From Ptiloglossa arizonensis (taxonomy: Eukaryota; Arthropoda; Insecta; Hymenoptera; Colletidae): a DNA stretch of 64,000 nt. Positions 14,864-28,534 of the stretch are shown in pieces. Positions within the stretch are counted from its first letter, which is position 1. Each line of letters begins with the position of its first letter. Under the pieces are notes generated by a model. That model was not told the origin of the DNA and made no database searches. It saw only the letters and a program-made list of their open reading frames with translations. Made by a program: the position numbers and the translations under genes. The stretch lies in contig NW_027479523.1 of NCBI RefSeq assembly GCF_051014685.1, positions 1 through 64,000 of the forward strand, in the 5' to 3' direction.

Positions 14864-15766
14864 CGTATAACCTATGACGTATAACGTATAACTTGTAACG
14901 TATAACGTATAACGTATAACGTATAACCTATGACGTATAACGTATAACTTGTAACGTATAACGTATAACGTATAACGTATAACCTATAACGTATAACGTA
15001 TAACGTATAACGTATAACGTATAACGTATAACGTATAACGTATAACGTATAACGTATAACGTATAACGTATAAAGTATAACGTATAACGTATAACGTATA
15101 ACGTATAACATATAACGTATAACCTGTGACGTATAACGTATAACGTATAACGTATAACGTATAATGTATAACGTATAACATGTAACGTATAGCGTATAAC
15201 GTATAACGTATAACGTATAACGTATAACGTATAACGTATAACGTATAACGTATAACGTATAACGTATAACGTATAACGTATAACGTATAACGTATAACGT
15301 ATAACGTATAACGTATAACGTATAACGTATTACGTATAACGTATAACGTATAACGTATAACGTATAACGTATAACGTATAACGTATAACGTATAACGTAT
15401 AACGTATAACGTATAACGTATAACGTATAACGTATAACGTATAACGTATAACGTATAACGTATAACGTATAACGTATAACGTATAACGTATAACGTATAA
15501 CGTATAACGTCTAACGTATAACGTATAACGTATAACGTATAACGTATAACGTATAACGTATAACGTATAACGTATAACGTATAACGTATAACGTATAACG
15601 TATAACGTATAACGTATAACGTAACACCTATAACGTAACACCTATAACGTATAAAGTATAACGTATAACGTATAACGTATAACGTATAACGTATAACGTA
15701 TAACGTATAACGTATAACGTATATCGTATAACGTATAACGTATAACGTATAACGTATAACGTATAA

Positions 15767-16221
15767 CTTGTAACGAAAAACGTATAACGAATAACGTAAA
15801 ACGTATGAGGCATTACATGCTACGTATAAAGTATAACATTCAACGTAAAACGTATAACGTACAACGTATAACGTATAACGTGTAACGAAGAACGTATAAA
15901 GAATAACGTATAACGTATATCGTATAACGTACAACTTATAACGTATAACGTATAACGTATAACGTATAACGTATAACGTATAACGTATAACGTAAAACGT
16001 ATAACGTATAACGTATAACGTATAACGTATAACGTATAACGTATAACGCATAATGTATAACGAATAACGTAAAACGTATAACGCATAATGTATAACGTAT
16101 AACGTATAACGTATTACGTATAACCTATGACGTATAACGTATATCTTGTAACGAAAAACGTATAACGAATAACGTAAAACGTATGACGCATTACATGCTA
16201 CGTATAAAGTATAACATTCAA
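15767..16221. repeat. 378-bp cassette pair 4
   Basis: GGCATTA form at 15,767-15,843 and CGCATTA form at 16,145-16,221, again 378 bp apart, with the CGAATAA element at 16,061. It is the counterpart of pair 2 in the 6.4-kb-offset block. Confidence 0.9.
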
Positions 16222-16424
16222 CGTATAACCTATGACGTATAACGTATAACTTGTAACGTATAACGTATAACGTATAACGTATAACCTATAACGTATAACG
16301 TATAACGTATAACGTATAACGTATAACGTATAACGTATAACGTATAACGTATAACGTATAACGTATAACGTATAAAGTATAACGTATAACGTATAACGTA
16401 TAACGTATAACGTATAACGTATTA

Positions 16425-17453
16425 CGTATAACGTATAACGTATAACGTATAACGTATAACGTATAACGTATAACGTATAACGTATAACGTATAACGTATA
16501 ACGTATAACGTATAACGTATAACGTATAACGTATAACGTATAACGTATAACGTATAACGTATGACGTATAACGTATAACGTGTAACGTATAACATATAAC
16601 GTATAACCTGTGACGTATAACGTATAACGTATAACGTATAACGTATAACGTATAACGTATAACATGTAACGTATAGCGTATAACGTATAACGTATAACGT
16701 ATAACGTATAACGTATAACGTATAACGTATAACGTATAACGTATAACGTATAACGTATAACGTATAACGTATAACGTATAACGTATTACGTATAACGTAT
16801 AACGTATAACGTATAACGTATAACGTATAACGTATAACGTATAACGTATAACGTATAACGTATAACGTATAACGTATAACGTATAACGTATAACGTATAA
16901 CGTATAACGTATAACGTATAACGTATAACGTATAACGTATAACGTATAACGTATAACGTATAACGTATAACGTATAACGTATAACGTATAACGTATAACG
17001 TCTAACGTATAACGTATAACGTATAACGTATAACGTATAACGTATAACGTATAACGTATAACGTATAACGTATAACGTATAACGTATAACGTATAACGTA
17101 TAACGTATAACGTATAACGTAACACCTATAACGTATAAAGTATAACGTATAACGTATAACGTATAACGTATAACGTATAACGTATAACGTATAACGTATA
17201 ACGTATATCGTATAACGTATAACGTATAACGTATAACGTATAACGTATAACGTATAACTTGTAACGAAAAACGTATAACGAATAACGTAAAACGTATGAG
17301 GCATTACATGCTACGTATAAAGTGTAACATTCAACGTAAAACGTATAACGTATAACGTATAACGTATAACGTGTAACGAAGAACGTATAAAGAATAACGT
17401 ATAACGTATATCGTATAACGTACAACTTATAACGTATAACGTACAACGTATGA
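16425..17453. repeat. 1,197-bp-offset duplication, copy 1
   Basis: Markers CGTATGA near 16,558, CGTGTAA, CCTGTGA, CATGTAA, CGTATAG near 16,674, CGTATTA near 16,782, CGTCTAA near 16,998, CGTAACA near 17,118 and the cassette at 17,258 recur 1,197 bp (171 units) to the right. Adding this to the 6.4-kb offset gives the 7.6-kb offset seen elsewhere in subarray A. Confidence 0.85.
17258..17334. repeat. A-type cassette, GGCATTA form with AGTGTAA
   Basis: Middle member of the AGTGTAA lineage: 6,412 bp after the cassette at 10,846 and 1,197 bp before the one at 18,455. Confidence 0.9.
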
Positions 17454-17754
17454 CGTATAACGTATAACGTATAACGTATAACGTATAACGTATAACGTAT
17501 AACGTATAACGTATAACGTATAACGTATAACGTATAACGTATAACGTATAACGTATAACGTATAACGTATAACGTATAACGTATAACGTATAACGTATAA
17601 CGTATAACGTATAACGTATAACGTATAACGTATAACGTATAACGTATAACGTATAACGTATAACGTATAACGTATAACGTATAACGTATAACGTATAACG
17701 TATAACGTATAACGTATAACGTATAACGTATAACGTATAACGTATAACGTATAA
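17454..17754. repeat. Longest perfect consensus run noticed (43 units)
   Basis: No variant unit occurs between CGTATGA at 17,447 and CGTATGA at 17,755. The matching position in the two related copies carries variants (AGTATAA near 11,147 and 18,763). The run lies across the junction between the two 1,197-bp-offset copies, as expected if a local deletion or expansion joined them inside consensus units. Confidence 0.8.
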
Positions 17755-18650
17755 CGTATGACGTATAACGTATAACGTGTAACGTATAACATATAACGTA
17801 TAACCTGTGACGTATAACGTATAACGTATAACGTATAACGTATAACCTATAACGTATAACATGTAACGTATAGCGTATAACGTATAACGTATAACGTATA
17901 ACGTATAACGTATAACGTATAACGTATAACGTATAACGTATAACGTATAACGTATAACGTATAACGTATAACGTATAACGTATTACGTATAACGTATAAC
18001 GTATAACGTATAACGTATAACGTATAACGTATAACGTATAACGTATAACGTATAACGTATAACGTATAACGTATAACGTATAACGTATAACGTATAACGT
18101 ATAACGTATAACGTATAACGTATAACGTATAACGTATAACGTATAACGTATAACGTATAACGTATAACGTATAACGTATAACGTATAACGTATAACGTCT
18201 AACGTATAACGTATAACGTATAACGTATAACGTATAACGTATAACGTATAACGTATAACGTATAACGTATAACGTATAACGTATAACGTATAACGTATAA
18301 CGTATAACGTATAACGTAACACCTATAACGTATAAAGTATAACGTATAACGTATAACGTATAACGTATAACGTATAACGTATAACGTATAACGTATAACG
18401 TATATCGTATAACGTATAACGTATAACGTATAACGTATAACGTATAACGTATAACTTGTAACGAAAAACGTATAACGAATAACGTAAAACGTATGAGGCA
18501 TTACATGCTACGTATAAAGTGTAACATTCAACGTAAAACGTATAACGTATAACGTATAACGTATAACGTGTAACGAAGAACGTATAAAGAATAACGTATA
18601 ACGTATATCGTATAACGTACAACTTATAACGTATAACGTACAACGTATGA
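17622..18650. repeat. 1,197-bp-offset duplication, copy 2
   Basis: Second copy of 16,425-17,453. The match ends after CGTATGA at 18,644; beyond it the sequence follows the 11-kb copy instead (AGTATAA near 18,763). Confidence 0.85.
18455..18531. repeat. A-type cassette, GGCATTA form with AGTGTAA
   Basis: Last of the AGTGTAA lineage, 7,609 bp after the cassette at 10,846. Confidence 0.9.
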
Positions 18651-19749
18651 CGTATAACGTATAACGTATAACGTATAACGTATAACGTATAACGTATAAC
18701 GTATAACGTATAACGTATAACGTATAACGTATAACGTATAACGTATAACGTATAACGTATAAAGTATAACGTATAACGTATAAAGTATAACGTATAACGT
18801 TTAACGTATAACGTATAACGTATAACGTATAACGTATAACGTATAACGTATAACGTATAACGTATAACGTATAACGTATAACGTATAACGTATAACGTAT
18901 AACGTATAACGTATAACGTATAACGTATAACGTTTAACGTATAACGTATAACGTATAACGTATAACGTATAACGTATAACGTATAACGTATAACGTATAA
19001 CGTATAACGTATAACGTATAACGTATAACGTATAATGTATAACGTATAACATGTAACGTATAACGTATAACGTATAACGTATAACGTATAACGTATAACG
19101 TATATCGTATAACGTATAACGTATAACGTATAACGTATAACGTATAACGTATAACGTATAACGTATAACGTATAACGTATAACGTATGACGTATAACGTA
19201 TAACGTGTAACGTATAACATATAACGTATAACCTGTGACGTATAACGTATAACGTATAACGTATAACGTATAATGTATAACGTATAACATGTAACGTATA
19301 GCGTATAACGTATAACGTATAACGTATAACGTATAACGTATAACGTATAACGTATAACGTATAACGTATAACGTATATCGTATAACGTATAACGTATAAC
19401 GTATAACGTATAACGTATACCGTATAACGTATAACGTATAACGTATAACGTATAACGTATAACGTATAACGTATAACGTAACACCTATAACGTATAAAGT
19501 ATAACGTATAACGTATAACGTATAACGTATAACGTATAACGTATAACGTATAACGTATAACGTATAACGTATAACGTATAACGTACAACGTATAACGTAT
19601 CACGTATAACGTATTACGAATAACGTATAACGTATAACGTAAAACGTAACACCTATAACGTATAAAGTATAACGTATAACGTATTACGTATAACGTATAA
19701 CGTATAACGTATATCGTATAACGTATAACGTATAACGTATAACGTATAA

Positions 19750-19826
19750 CTTGTAACGAAAAACGTATAACGAATAACGTAAAACGTATGACGCATTACA
19801 TGCTACGTATAAAGTATAACATTCAA
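19750..19826. repeat. A-type cassette, CGCATTA form (last copy)
   Basis: Seventeenth and final CATGCTA cassette, 7,602 bp after its partner at 12,148. None is found in the remaining 44 kb. Confidence 0.9.
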
Positions 19827-20932
19827 CGTAAAACGTATAACGTACAACGTATAACGTATAACGTGTAACGAAGAACGTATAAAGAATAACGTATAACGTA
19901 TATCGTATAACGTACAACTTATAACGTATAACGTATAACGTATAACGTATAACGTATAACGTATAACGTATAACGTATAACGTATAACGTATAACGTATA
20001 ACGTATAACGTATAACGTATAACGTATAACGTATAACGTATAACGTATAACGTAAAACGTATAACGTATAACGTATAACGTATAACGTATAACGTATAAC
20101 GTATAACGTATAACGTATAACGTATAACGTATAACGTATAACGTATAACGTATAACGTATAACGTATAACGTATAACGTAACACCTATAACGTATAACGT
20201 ATAACGTATAACGTATAACGTATAACGTATAACGTATAACGTATAGCGTATAACGTATAACGTATAACGTATAACGTATAACGTATAACGTCTAACGTAT
20301 AACGTATAACGTATAACGTATAACGTATAACGTATAACGTATAACGTATAACGTATAACGTATAACGTATAACGTATAACGTATAACGTATAACGTATAA
20401 AGTATAACGTATAACGTATAACGTATAACGTATAACGTATAACGTATAACGTATAACGTATAACGTATAACGTATAACGTATAACGTCTAACGTATAACG
20501 TATAACGTATAACGTATAACGTATAACGTATAACGTATAACGTATAACGTATAACGTATAACGTATAACGTATAACGTATAACGTATAACGTATAACGTA
20601 TAACGTATAACGTATAACGTATAACGTATAACGTAACACCTATAACGTATAAAGTATAACGTATAACGTATAACGTATAACGTATAACGTATAACGTATA
20701 ACGTATAACGTATAACGTATAACGTATAACGTATAACGTATAACGTATAACGTATAACGTATAACGTATAACGTATAACGTATAATGTATAACGTATAAC
20801 ATGTAACGTATAACGTATAACGTATAACGTATAACGTATAACGTATAACGTATATCGTATAACGTATAACGTATAACGTATAACGTATAACGTATAACGT
20901 ATAACGTATAACGTATAACGTATAACGTATAA

Positions 20933-21072
20933 CGTATAGCGTATAACGTATAACGTATAACGTATAGCGTATAACGTATAACGTATAACGTATAGCGTAT
21001 AACGTATAACGTATAACGTATAACGTACAACGTATAACGTCTAACGTATAACGTATAACGTATAGCGTACAA
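20933..21072. repeat. A/B transition zone with 28-bp periodicity
   Basis: CGTATAG units stand at 20,933, 20,961 and 20,989, exactly four units apart, making a small 28-bp repeat. CGTACAA (21,024), CGTCTAA, another CGTATAG (21,059) and the first CGTACAA-CGTTTAA group follow. The zone marks the start of the B variant set. Confidence 0.8.
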
Positions 21073-21308
21073 CGTTTAACGTACAACGTATAACGTATAA
21101 CGTATAACGTATAACGTATAACGTATAACGTATAACGTATAACGTATAGCGTCTAACGTATAACGTATAACGTACAACGTATAACGTACAACGTATAACT
21201 TATAACGTATAATGTATAACGTATAACGTATAACGTATAACGTATAACCTGTGACGTATAACGTATAACGTATAACGTATAACGTATAACGTATAACGTA
21301 TAACGTAT

Positions 21309-23640
21309 AACGTATAACGTCTAACGTACAACGTTTAACGTATACCGTATAACGAATAACGTATAACGTATATCGCATGACGTATAATATATAACGTATA
21401 ACGTATAACGTATAACGTATAACGTATAACGTATAACGTATAACGCATAACGTATAACGTATAACGTATAACGTATAACGTATAACGTATAACGTATAAC
21501 GTATAACGTATAACGTATAACGTATAACGTATAACTTATAACGTAAACAGTATAACGTATAACGTATAACGTGTAACGTATAACGTATAACGTATAACGT
21601 ATAACGTATAACGTATAACGTATAACGTATAACGTATAACGTATAACGTATAACGTATAACGTATAACGTATAACGTATAACGTATAACGTATAACGTAT
21701 AACGTATGGCGTATAACGTATAACGTATAATGTATAACGTCCAACGTATAACGTATAACGTATAACGTATAACGTATAACGTACAACGTTTAACGTATAC
21801 CGTATAACGAATAACGTATAACGTATATCGCATGACGTATAACATATAACGTATAACGTATAACGTATAACGTACAACGTATAACGTATAACGTATATCC
21901 TATAACGCATAACGTATAACGTATAACGTATAACGTATAACGTATAACGAATAACGTATAACGTATAACGTATAACGTATAACGTACAACGTTTAACGTA
22001 TAACGTATAACGCATAACGTATAACGTATAACGTATAACGTATAACGTATAACGTATAACGTATAACGTACAACGTATAACGTATAACGTATATCCTATA
22101 ACGCATAACGTATAACGTATAACGTATAACGAATAACGTATAACGTATAACGTATAACGTATATCCTATAACGCATAACGTATAACGTATAACGTATATC
22201 GTACAACGTTCAACGTATAACGTATAATGTATAACGTATAACGTATAACGTATAACGTATAAGGTATAACGTATAACGTATAACGTATAACGTATAACGT
22301 ATAACGTATAACGTATAACGTATAACGTATAACGTACAACGTTTAACGTATAACGTATAACGTATAACGTATAACGTATAACGTATAACGTATAAAGTAT
22401 AACGTATAACGTATAACGTATAACGTATAACGAATAACGTATAACGTATAACGTATAACGTATAACGTATAACGTATAACGTATAACGTATAACGTATAA
22501 CGTATAACATATAACGTATAACGTATAACGTATAACGTATAACGTATAACGTATAACGTATAACGTATAACGTATAAAGTATGACGTATAACGTATAACG
22601 TATAACGTATAACGTATAACGTATAACGCATAACGTATAACGTATAAAGTATAACGTATAAGGTATAACGTATAACGTATAACGTATAACGTATAACGTA
22701 TAACGTATAGCGTATAACGTATAACGTATAACGATTAACGTAAAACGTATGATGTATTACATATTACGTATAACGTATAACGTATAACGTATAACGTATA
22801 ACGTATAACGTATAACGTATAACGTATAACGTATAACGTATAACGTATAACGTATAACGTATAACGTATAACGTATAACGCATAACGTATAACGTATAAC
22901 GTATAACGTATAACGTATAACGTATAACGTACAACGTTTAACGTATAACGTATAACGTAGAACGTATAACGTATAACGTATAACGTATAACGTATAACGT
23001 ATGACGTATAACGTATAACGTACAACGTTTAACGTATAATGTATAACGTAGAACGTATAACGTACAACGTATAACGTATAACGTACAACGTATAACGTAT
23101 AACGTATATCCTATAACGCATAACGTATAACGTATAACGTATAACGTATAATGTATAATGTATAACGTATAACGTATAACGTATAACGTACTACGTATAA
23201 CGTATAACGTATAACGTATAACGTATAACGTATAGCGTATAACGTATAACGTATAACGTCTAACGTCCAACGTATAACGTATAACGTATAACGTATAACG
23301 TATAACGTATAACGTATAACGAATAACGTATAACGTATAACGTATAACGTATAACGTATAGCGTATAACGTATAACGTATGTCGTATAACGTATAACGTA
23401 TAACGTATAACGTATAACGTATAACGTATAACGTATAACGTATAACGTATAACGTATAACGTATAACGTATAACGTATAACGTATAGCGTATAACGTATA
23501 ACGTATAACGATTAACGTAAAACGTATGACGTATTACATATTACGTATAACGTATAACGTATAACGTATAACGTATAACGTATAACGTATAACGTATAAC
23601 GTATTACGTATAACGCATAACGTATAACGTATAACGTATA
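21309..23640. repeat. 2.34-kb tandem duplication, copy 1
   Basis: Ordered markers recur at offsets of 2,331, 2,338 and then 2,345 bp (333-335 units) in the following copy: CGCATGA at 21,374 and 21,829, CGTAAAC at 21,542, the CGTATAT-CGTACAA-CGTTCAA group at 22,193, and the cassette at 22,732. The stepwise offset shows single-unit gains between copies. Confidence 0.85.
21829..22766. repeat. 903-bp segment, copy 1 of 4
   Basis: Runs from CGCATGA to the B-type cassette (cassette start 903 bp after CGCATGA). It holds CGTATAT-CCTATAA-CGCATAA groups, the CGTATAT-CGTACAA-CGTTCAA group, GGTATAA, AGTATAA, CGAATAA and CATATAA units in fixed order. The same series occurs at 24,167, 36,011 and 38,986. 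Confidence 0.85.
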
Positions 23641-25860
23641 ACGTATAACGTCTAACGTACAACGTTTAACGTATACCGTATAACGAATAACGTATAACGT
23701 ATATCGCATGACGTATAATATATAACGTATAACGTATAACGTACAACGTATAACGTATAATGTATATCCTATAACGCATAACGTATAACGTATAACGTAT
23801 AACGTATAACGTATAACGTATAACGTATAACGTATAACGTATAACGTATAACGTATAACGTATAACGTATAACGTATAACTTATAACGTAAACAGTATAA
23901 CGTATAACGTATAACGTGTAACGTATAACGTATAACGTATAACGTATAACGTATAACGTATAACGTATAACGTATAACGTATAACGTATAACGTATAACG
24001 TATAACGTATAACGTATAACGTATAACGTATAACGTATAACGTATGGCGTATAACGTATAACGTATAATGTATAACGTCCAACGTATAACGTATAACGTA
24101 TAACGTATAACGTATAACGTACAACGTTTAACGTATACCGTATAACGAATAACGTATAACGTATATCGCATGACGTATAACATATAACGTATAACGTATA
24201 ACGTATAACGTACAACGTATAACGTATAACGTATATCCTATAACGCATAACGTATAACGTATAACGTATAACGTATAACGTATAACGAATAACGTATAAC
24301 GTATAACGTATAACGTATAACGTACAACGTTTAACGTATAACGTATAACGTATAACGTATAACGTATAACGTATAACGTATAACGTATAACGTATAACGT
24401 ATAACGTACAACGTATAACGTATAACGTATATCCTATAACGCATAACGTATAACGTATAACGTATAACGAATAACGTATAACGTATAACGTATAACGTAT
24501 ATCCTATAACGCATAACGTATAACGTATAACGTATATCGTACAACGTTCAACGTATAACGTATAATGTATAACGTATAACGTATAACGTATAACGTATAA
24601 GGTATAACGTATAACGTATAACGTATAACGTATAACGTATAACGTATAACGTATAACGTATAACGTATAACGTACAACGTTTAACGTATAACGTATAACG
24701 TATAACGTATAACGTATAACGTATAACGTATAAAGTATAACGTATAACGTATAACGTATAACGTATAACGAATAACGTATAACGTATAACGTATAACGTA
24801 TAACGTATAACGTATAACGTATAACGTATAACGTATAACGTATAACATATAACGTATAACGTATAACGTATAACGTATAACGTATAACGTATAACGTATA
24901 ACGTATAACGTATAAAGTATGACGTATAACGTATAACGTATAACGTATAACGTATAACGTATAACGCATAACGTATAACGTATAAAGTATAACGTATAAG
25001 GTATAACGTATAACGTATAACGTATAACGTATAACGTATAACGTATAGCGTATAACGTATAACGTATAACGATTAACGTAAAACGTATGATGTATTACAT
25101 ATTACGTATAACGTATAACGTATAACGTATAACGTATAACGTATAACGTATAACGTATAACGTATAACGTATAACGTATAACGTATAACGTATAACGTAT
25201 AACGTATAACGTATAACGTATAACGCATAACGTATAACGTATAACGTATAACGTATAACGTATAACGTATAACGTACAACGTTTAACGTATAACGTATAA
25301 CGTAGAACGTATAACGTATAACGTATAACGTATAACGTATAACGTATGACGTATAACGTATAACGTACAACGTTTAACGTATAATGTATAACGTAGAACG
25401 TATAACGTACAACGTATAACGTATAACGTACAACGTATAACGTATAACGTATATCCTATAACGCATAACGTATAACGTATAACGTATAACGTATAATGCA
25501 TAATGTATAACGTATAACGTATAACGTATAACGTACTACGTATAACGTATAACGTATAACGTATAACGTATAACGTATAGCGTATAACGTATAACGTATA
25601 ACGTCTAACGTCCAACGTATAACGTATAACGTATAACGTATAACGTATAACGTATAACGTATAACGTATAACGTATAACGTATAACGTATAACGTATAAC
25701 GTATAGCGTATAACGTATAACGTATGTCGTATAACGTATAACGTATAACGTATAACGTATAACGTATAACGTATAACGTATAACGTATAACGTATAACGT
25801 ATAACGTATAACGTATAACGTATAACGTATAACGTATAACGTATAACGTATAGCGTATAA
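23641..25860. repeat. 2.34-kb tandem duplication, copy 2
   Basis: Direct neighbour and copy of 21,309-23,640: CGCATGA at 23,705 and 24,167, CGTAAAC at 23,887, cassette at 25,070. By the next cassette (23,509 and 25,875) the offset has grown to 2,366 bp. Confidence 0.85.
24167..25104. repeat. 903-bp segment, copy 2 of 4
   Basis: Same marker order and the same 903-bp spacing between CGCATGA and the cassette as in copy 1. One CGCATAA unit near 22,011 of copy 1 is consensus here. Confidence 0.85.
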
Positions 25861-28534
25861 CGTATAACGTATAACGATTAACGTAAAACGTATGACGTAT
25901 TACATATTACGTATAACGTATAACGTATAACGTATAACGTATAACGTATAACGTATAACGTATAACGTATTACGTATAACGCATAACGTATAACGTATAA
26001 CGTATAACGTATAACGTATATCGCATGACGTACAACGTTTAACGTATAACGTATAACGTAGGACGTATAACGTATAACGTATAATGTATAACGTATAACG
26101 TATAACGTATAACGTATAACGTATAACGTATAGCGTATAACGTATAACGTATAACGATTAACGTAAAACGTATGATGTATTACATATTACGTATAACGTA
26201 TAACGTATAACGTATAACGTATAACGTATAACGTATAACGTATAACGTATAACGTATAACGTATAACGTATAACGTATAACGTATAACGTATAACGCATA
26301 ACGTATAACGTATAACGTATAACGTATAACGTATAACGTATAACGTACAACGTTTAACGTATAACGTATAACGTAGAACGTATAACGTATAACGTATAAC
26401 GTATAACGTATGACGTATAACGTATAACGTACAACGTTTAACGTATAATGTATAACGTAGAACGTATAACGTACAACGTATAACGAATTACGTACAACGT
26501 TTAACGTATAACGTATAACGTAGAACGTATAACGTATAACGTATAACGTATAACGTATGACGTATAACGTATAACGTACAACGTTTAACGTATAACGTAT
26601 AACGTAGAACGTATAACGTATAACGTATAACGTATAACGTAGAACGTAGAACGTATAACGTATAACGTATAACGTATAACGTATAACGTATAACGTATAA
26701 CGTATAACGTATAACGTATAACGTATAACGTATAACGTATAACGTATAACGTATAACGTATAACGTATAACGTATAACGTATAACGTATAACGTATAACG
26801 TATAACGTATAACGTATAACGTATAACGTACAACGTATAACGTATAACGTATAACGTATAACGTATATCCTATGACGCATTACGTATAACGTATAACGTA
26901 TAACGTATAATGTATAACGTAGAACGTATAACGTACAACGTATAACGTATAACGTACAACGTATAACGTATAACGTATATCCTATAACCCATAACGTATA
27001 ACGTATAACGTATAACGTATAACGTATAGCGGATAACGTATAACGTATAACGTATAACGTATAACGTATAACGTATAACGTATAGCGTATAACGTATAAC
27101 GTACAACGATTAACGTAAAACGTATGACGCATTACATATTACGTATAACGTATAACGTACAACGTATAGCGTATAACGTATAACGTATAACGTATAACGT
27201 ATAACGTATAACGCATAACGTATAACGTATAACGTATAACGTATAACGTATATCGTATAACGTACAACGTTTAACGTATAACGTATAACGTAGAACGTAT
27301 AACGTATAACGTATAACGTATAACTTATGACGTATAACGTATAACGTACAACGTTTAACGTATAATGTATAACGTAGAACGTATAACGTACAACGTATAA
27401 CGTATAACGTACAACGTATAACGTATAACGTATATCCTATAACGCATAACGTATAACGTATAACGTATAACGTATAACGTATAACGTATAACGTATAACG
27501 TATAACGTACAACGTTTAACGTATAACGTATAACGTATAACGTATAACGTATAACGTATAACGTATAACGTATAACGTATAACGCATAACGTATAACGTA
27601 TAACGTATAACGTATAACGTATAACGTATAACGTATAACGTATAACGCATAACGTATAACGTATAACGTATAACGTATAACGTATAACGTATAACGTACA
27701 ACGTTTAACGTATAACGTATAACGTAGAACGTATAACGTATAACGTATAACGTATAACGTATGACGTATAACGTATAACGTACAACGTTTAACGTATAAT
27801 GTATAACGTAGAACGTATAACGTACAACGTATAACGTATAACGTACAACGTATAACGTATAACGTATATCCTATAACGCATAACGTATAACGTATAACGT
27901 ATAACGTATAATGTATAATGTATAACGTATAACGTATAACGTATAACGTACTACGTATAACGTATAACGTATAACGTATAACGTATAACGTATAGCGTAT
28001 AACGTATAACGTATAACGTCTAACGTCCAACGTATAACGTATAACGTATAACGTATAACGTATAACGTATAACGTATAACGTATAACGTATAACGTATAA
28101 CGTATAACGTATAACGTATAACGTATAGCGTATAACGTATAACGTATGTCGTATAACGTATAACGTATAACGTATAACGTATAACGTATAACGTATAACG
28201 TATAACGTATAACGTATAACGTATAACGTATAACGTATAGCGTATAACGTATAACGTATAACGATTAACGTAAAACGTATGACGTATTACATATTACGTA
28301 TAACGTATAACGTATAACGTATAACGTATAACGTATAACGTATAACGTATAACGTATTACGTATAACGCATAACGTATAACGTATAACGTATAACGTATA
28401 ACGTATATCGCATGACGTACAACGTTTAACGTATAACGTATAACGTAGGACGTATAACGTATAACGTATAATGTATAACGTATAACGTATAACGTATAAC
28501 GTATAACGTATAGCGTATAACGTATAACGTATAA

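Larger units (their letters stand above)
15620..17453. repeat. 6.4-kb-offset block, copy 2
   Basis: Partner of 9,215-11,041, beginning with the same doubled CGTAACA-CCTATAA units (15,620). Its right part is itself duplicated 1,197 bp further on. Confidence 0.8.
18315..20855. repeat. Subarray A 7.6-kb repeat, second segment, copy 2
   Basis: Partner of 10,706-13,260. The match stops between CGTATAT at 20,849 and CGTATAG at 20,933. The continuation seen in copy 1 (CGTATGA near 13,347, CCTGTGA, CATGTAA) is missing and subarray B begins instead. Confidence 0.85.
1..20932. repeat. Satellite subarray A
   Basis: This part is defined by markers that I do not find later: the 11-unit cassette beginning CTTGTAA and containing CATGCTA (17 copies, 794 to 19,826), and CGTAACA followed by CCTATAA (for example at 1522, 2390, 3153, 10706, 18315 and near 20,634). 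Perfect runs of consensus units are longer than in the rest of the window. Much of it is organised as copies offset by about 7.6 kb (1,085-1,088 units), overlaid by smaller duplications. The last A-like marker in a duplicated block is CGTATAT at 20,849-20,855; the right edge is placed just before the first differing unit at 20,933. Confidence 0.85.
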
